Part shown: positions 62,933 to 64,000 of the stretch, piece after piece
Position numbering within the stretch: position 1 is the first letter of the stretch
Layout of the letters: each line of letters opens with the position of its first letter
Assembly: GCF_001280085.1 (NCBI RefSeq)
Contig: NZ_LGED01000046.1
Location: forward strand, 107,004 to 171,003
Direction of reading: 5' to 3'
Length of the DNA: 64,000 bases
From: Saccharothrix sp. NRRL B-16348
Lineage (GTDB): Bacteria > Actinomycetota > Actinomycetes > Mycobacteriales > Pseudonocardiaceae
Notes under the pieces: generated by a model
What the model was told of the DNA's origin: nothing
What the model saw: only the letters and a program-made list of their open reading frames with translations
The model's database searches: none
Program-made: the position numbers and the translations under genes

Positions 62933-63562
62933 GTGCCGGTGCGAGTGTTGCTCGTAGACGACCACGAGGTGGTGCGCAGGGGGCTGCGCGAGTTGCTGGA
63001 GGACGAGGACGACATCTCGGTGGTCGCCGAGGCGGGCGGGGTGGACGAGGCCCTGGTCCGGGCTTCGGCGACCCGGCCCGACGTCGCCGTCGTGGACGTC
63101 CGGCTGCCCGACGGCGGCGGGGTCGAGCTGTGCCGTCGGCTGCGCGCGCTCGTGGACGGGCCGCGGTGCCTGGTGCTGACCGCGTTCGACGACGAGGAGG
63201 CGCTGGTCGGCGCGATCATGGCGGGCGCGTCCGGCTACCTGCTCAAGCAGGTGCGCGGGCAGGACCTGGTGACGGCGGTGCGCGAGGTCGCGGCCGGCCG
63301 CTCGCTGCTGGACCCGCAGACGACCTCCCGCGTCCTGGACCGGATGCGCCGCCCGGTGGAGGTGGACGTGCTGGACGCGTTGACCGACCAGGAACGGCGG
63401 GTGCTCGACCTGATCGGGGAGGGCCTGACCAACCGCCAGATCGCCGAACGGCTGTTCCTGGCGGAGAAGACGGTGAAGAACTACGTCACCGCGGTGCTGT
63501 CGAAGCTGGGCATGGAACGCCGCACCCAAGCCGCCGCCTGGGTAGCCCGCCGCTCACGCTAG
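62933..63562 (+). CDS. NarL/LuxR family response regulator (DevR-like)
   Basis: A 209-residue two-component response regulator. The receiver domain has the acidic pair in VLLVDDHEVVRRG, the phosphoacceptor Asp in VAVVDVRLPDGGGVELCRR, the conserved Thr/Ala region LVLTAFDDEEALVGAIMAGA and the Lys in YLLKQVRG. The C-terminal LuxR helix-turn-helix is LTDQERRVLDLIGEGLTNRQIAERLF and KTVKNYVTAVLSKLG. No histidine kinase is next to it in the window, so its partner is unlinked or beyond the right edge. A second GTG at 62939 is a possible start. Confidence 0.93.
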   Translation: MPVRVLLVDDHEVVRRGLRELLEDEDDISVVAEAGGVDEALVRASATRPDVAVVDVRLPDGGGVELCRRLRALVDGPRCLVLTAFDDEEALVGAIMAGASGYLLKQVRGQDLVTAVREVAAGRSLLDPQTTSRVLDRMRRPVEVDVLDALTDQERRVLDLIGEGLTNRQIAERLFLAEKTVKNYVTAVLSKLGMERRTQAAAWVARRSR

Positions 63563-64000
63563 CGGCCGTGACCGGACCTCATTGCCCGGTGATCGCACCT
63601 AGTCCTCAACGCCACTGGCGACGCGCCCGATCTCCCCTGCCCAAATGATCAACACCGATCCTAAACTAACTCACACCTGGAGGACATCAAGTCAATCGCC
63701 ACCCTCCATTAGGTTCCGGTAACGGCGGCCTCAATTGGGGGCAGGTTGAACCGATCATACGTCGAGAAATTTGAACAGGGCCGATACGGACCTTACAGTG
63801 AGAGAACCGCCATTTGGTCCAGGAAATGGGGGGAACTTTTCTGCACGGGTTCGGCGACGGTGCATCCGCAGTCCTTGACCCCACGCCTGTCGAACCGACC
63901 GACCTAGTGCGTTGACCACATACGTTCGCCGGGTTGGGGACACGCCGGACAAGATCCCCGACGGCGGCTCGTGGTGATCTCATGCTCGGTGGTGACGTAG
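63563..64000. other. Lower-GC intergenic region at the right edge
   Basis: No gene can be supported in this roughly 440 bp. Part of it (about 63650-63840) has clearly lower GC than the surroundings. It contains a good sigma-70-type promoter on the plus strand at 63771-63799 and the short stem CCATTT/AAATGG at 63811-63830 just beyond the predicted start site. Short frames on both strands lack convincing ribosome binding sites. Confidence 0.4.
63771..63799 (+). promoter_or_regulatory. Candidate sigma-70-type promoter without assigned gene
   Basis: TTGAAC (63771-63776), a 17 bp spacer and TACAGT (63794-63799). This is the best -35/-10 pair in the window after that of the fusion gene. The transcript would start near 63806 and run toward the right edge. 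Confidence 0.45.

Noticed and set aside
63687..63983. 98-codon minus-strand frame at the right edge
   Set aside because: No ribosome binding site and no recognisable domain; it lies under a good plus-strand promoter. It cannot be supported without sequence beyond the edge.

Overview
The window is about 70% GC throughout, uses GTG starts and overlapping stop/start codons freely, and has the gene content of a mycolata-like actinomycete cell envelope. It carries galactofuranose and arabinogalactan assembly genes, the bacterial proteasome activator Bpa, LAxTG surface proteins, XRE/DUF397 pairs and F420-type luciferase-like oxidoreductases. This suggests the order Pseudonocardiales (Saccharothrix, Actinosynnema or Lentzea type); the genus is an inference. 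From memory, the gene order follows Mycobacterium tuberculosis Rv3772 to Rv3838c: hisC2, quinone oxidoreductase, class V aminotransferase, bpa, wzm/wzt/glfT1, glfT2/glf, a HAD hydrolase, serS, a septum-formation protein, a zincin, a phosphatase and pheA. The window is therefore mostly conserved backbone with lineage-specific insertions.

Layout. 1-2.2 kb: edge of a hydrolase gene, a HisC-type aminotransferase and a TauE-type permease. 2.2-9.2 kb: two paralogous sortase-anchored surface proteins sharing a near-identical 5' leader, with a HIT hydrolase between them. 9.2-21.2 kb: secreted enzymes and exported proteins (beta-propeller, zinc peptidase, 5'-nucleotidase, M28 peptidase, repeat proteins), two MarR regulators, a methyltransferase, tRNA-Ser(UGA) and an acetyltransferase. 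21.3-24.4 kb: quinone oxidoreductase, a methyltransferase and a class V aminotransferase homologue lacking its PLP lysine. 24.5-34.7 kb: the galactan locus (bpa, a TylF-type methyltransferase, Wzm/Wzt export, GlfT1, two GlfT2 paralogues, UDP-galactopyranose mutase). 34.9-40.4 kb: a large membrane protein, a MOP flippase and a GT2/DUF2304/GT2 operon resembling polyprenyl-phosphate-sugar decoration modules. 40.6-46.1 kb: six translationally coupled genes for an acetylated amino-sugar nucleotide, closed by a strong terminator. 46.1-54.5 kb: epimerase, HAD phosphatase, LLM oxidoreductase, L-2-hydroxyglutarate oxidase, an XRE/DUF397 regulator pair, a TPR-like protein, serS and a DUF6891 protein. 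54.5-64 kb: a glutathionylspermidine-synthase-like/DUF350/DUF1190-like operon, septum and zincin genes, a MarR-controlled FMN reductase-GNAT fusion, a phosphatase, pheA, a macrodomain protein, an acetyltransferase and a LuxR-type response regulator.

How it works together. The central 24-47 kb is a cell-envelope glycan region: galactan is polymerised (Glf, GlfT1, GlfT2) and exported (Wzm/Wzt), and it is probably decorated with an amino sugar by the polyprenyl-phosphate module and the nucleotide-sugar operon. The least explained features are two intergenic elements made of nested long inverted repeats between convergent genes (22.3 and 29.1 kb), the lysine-less aminotransferase homologue, the diverged second GlfT2, and the reductase-acetyltransferase fusion with twin operators. 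Many genes start exactly 6-7 nt after a TANNNT box, which points to widespread leaderless translation. No CRISPR array, transposase, prophage or plasmid origin was seen.
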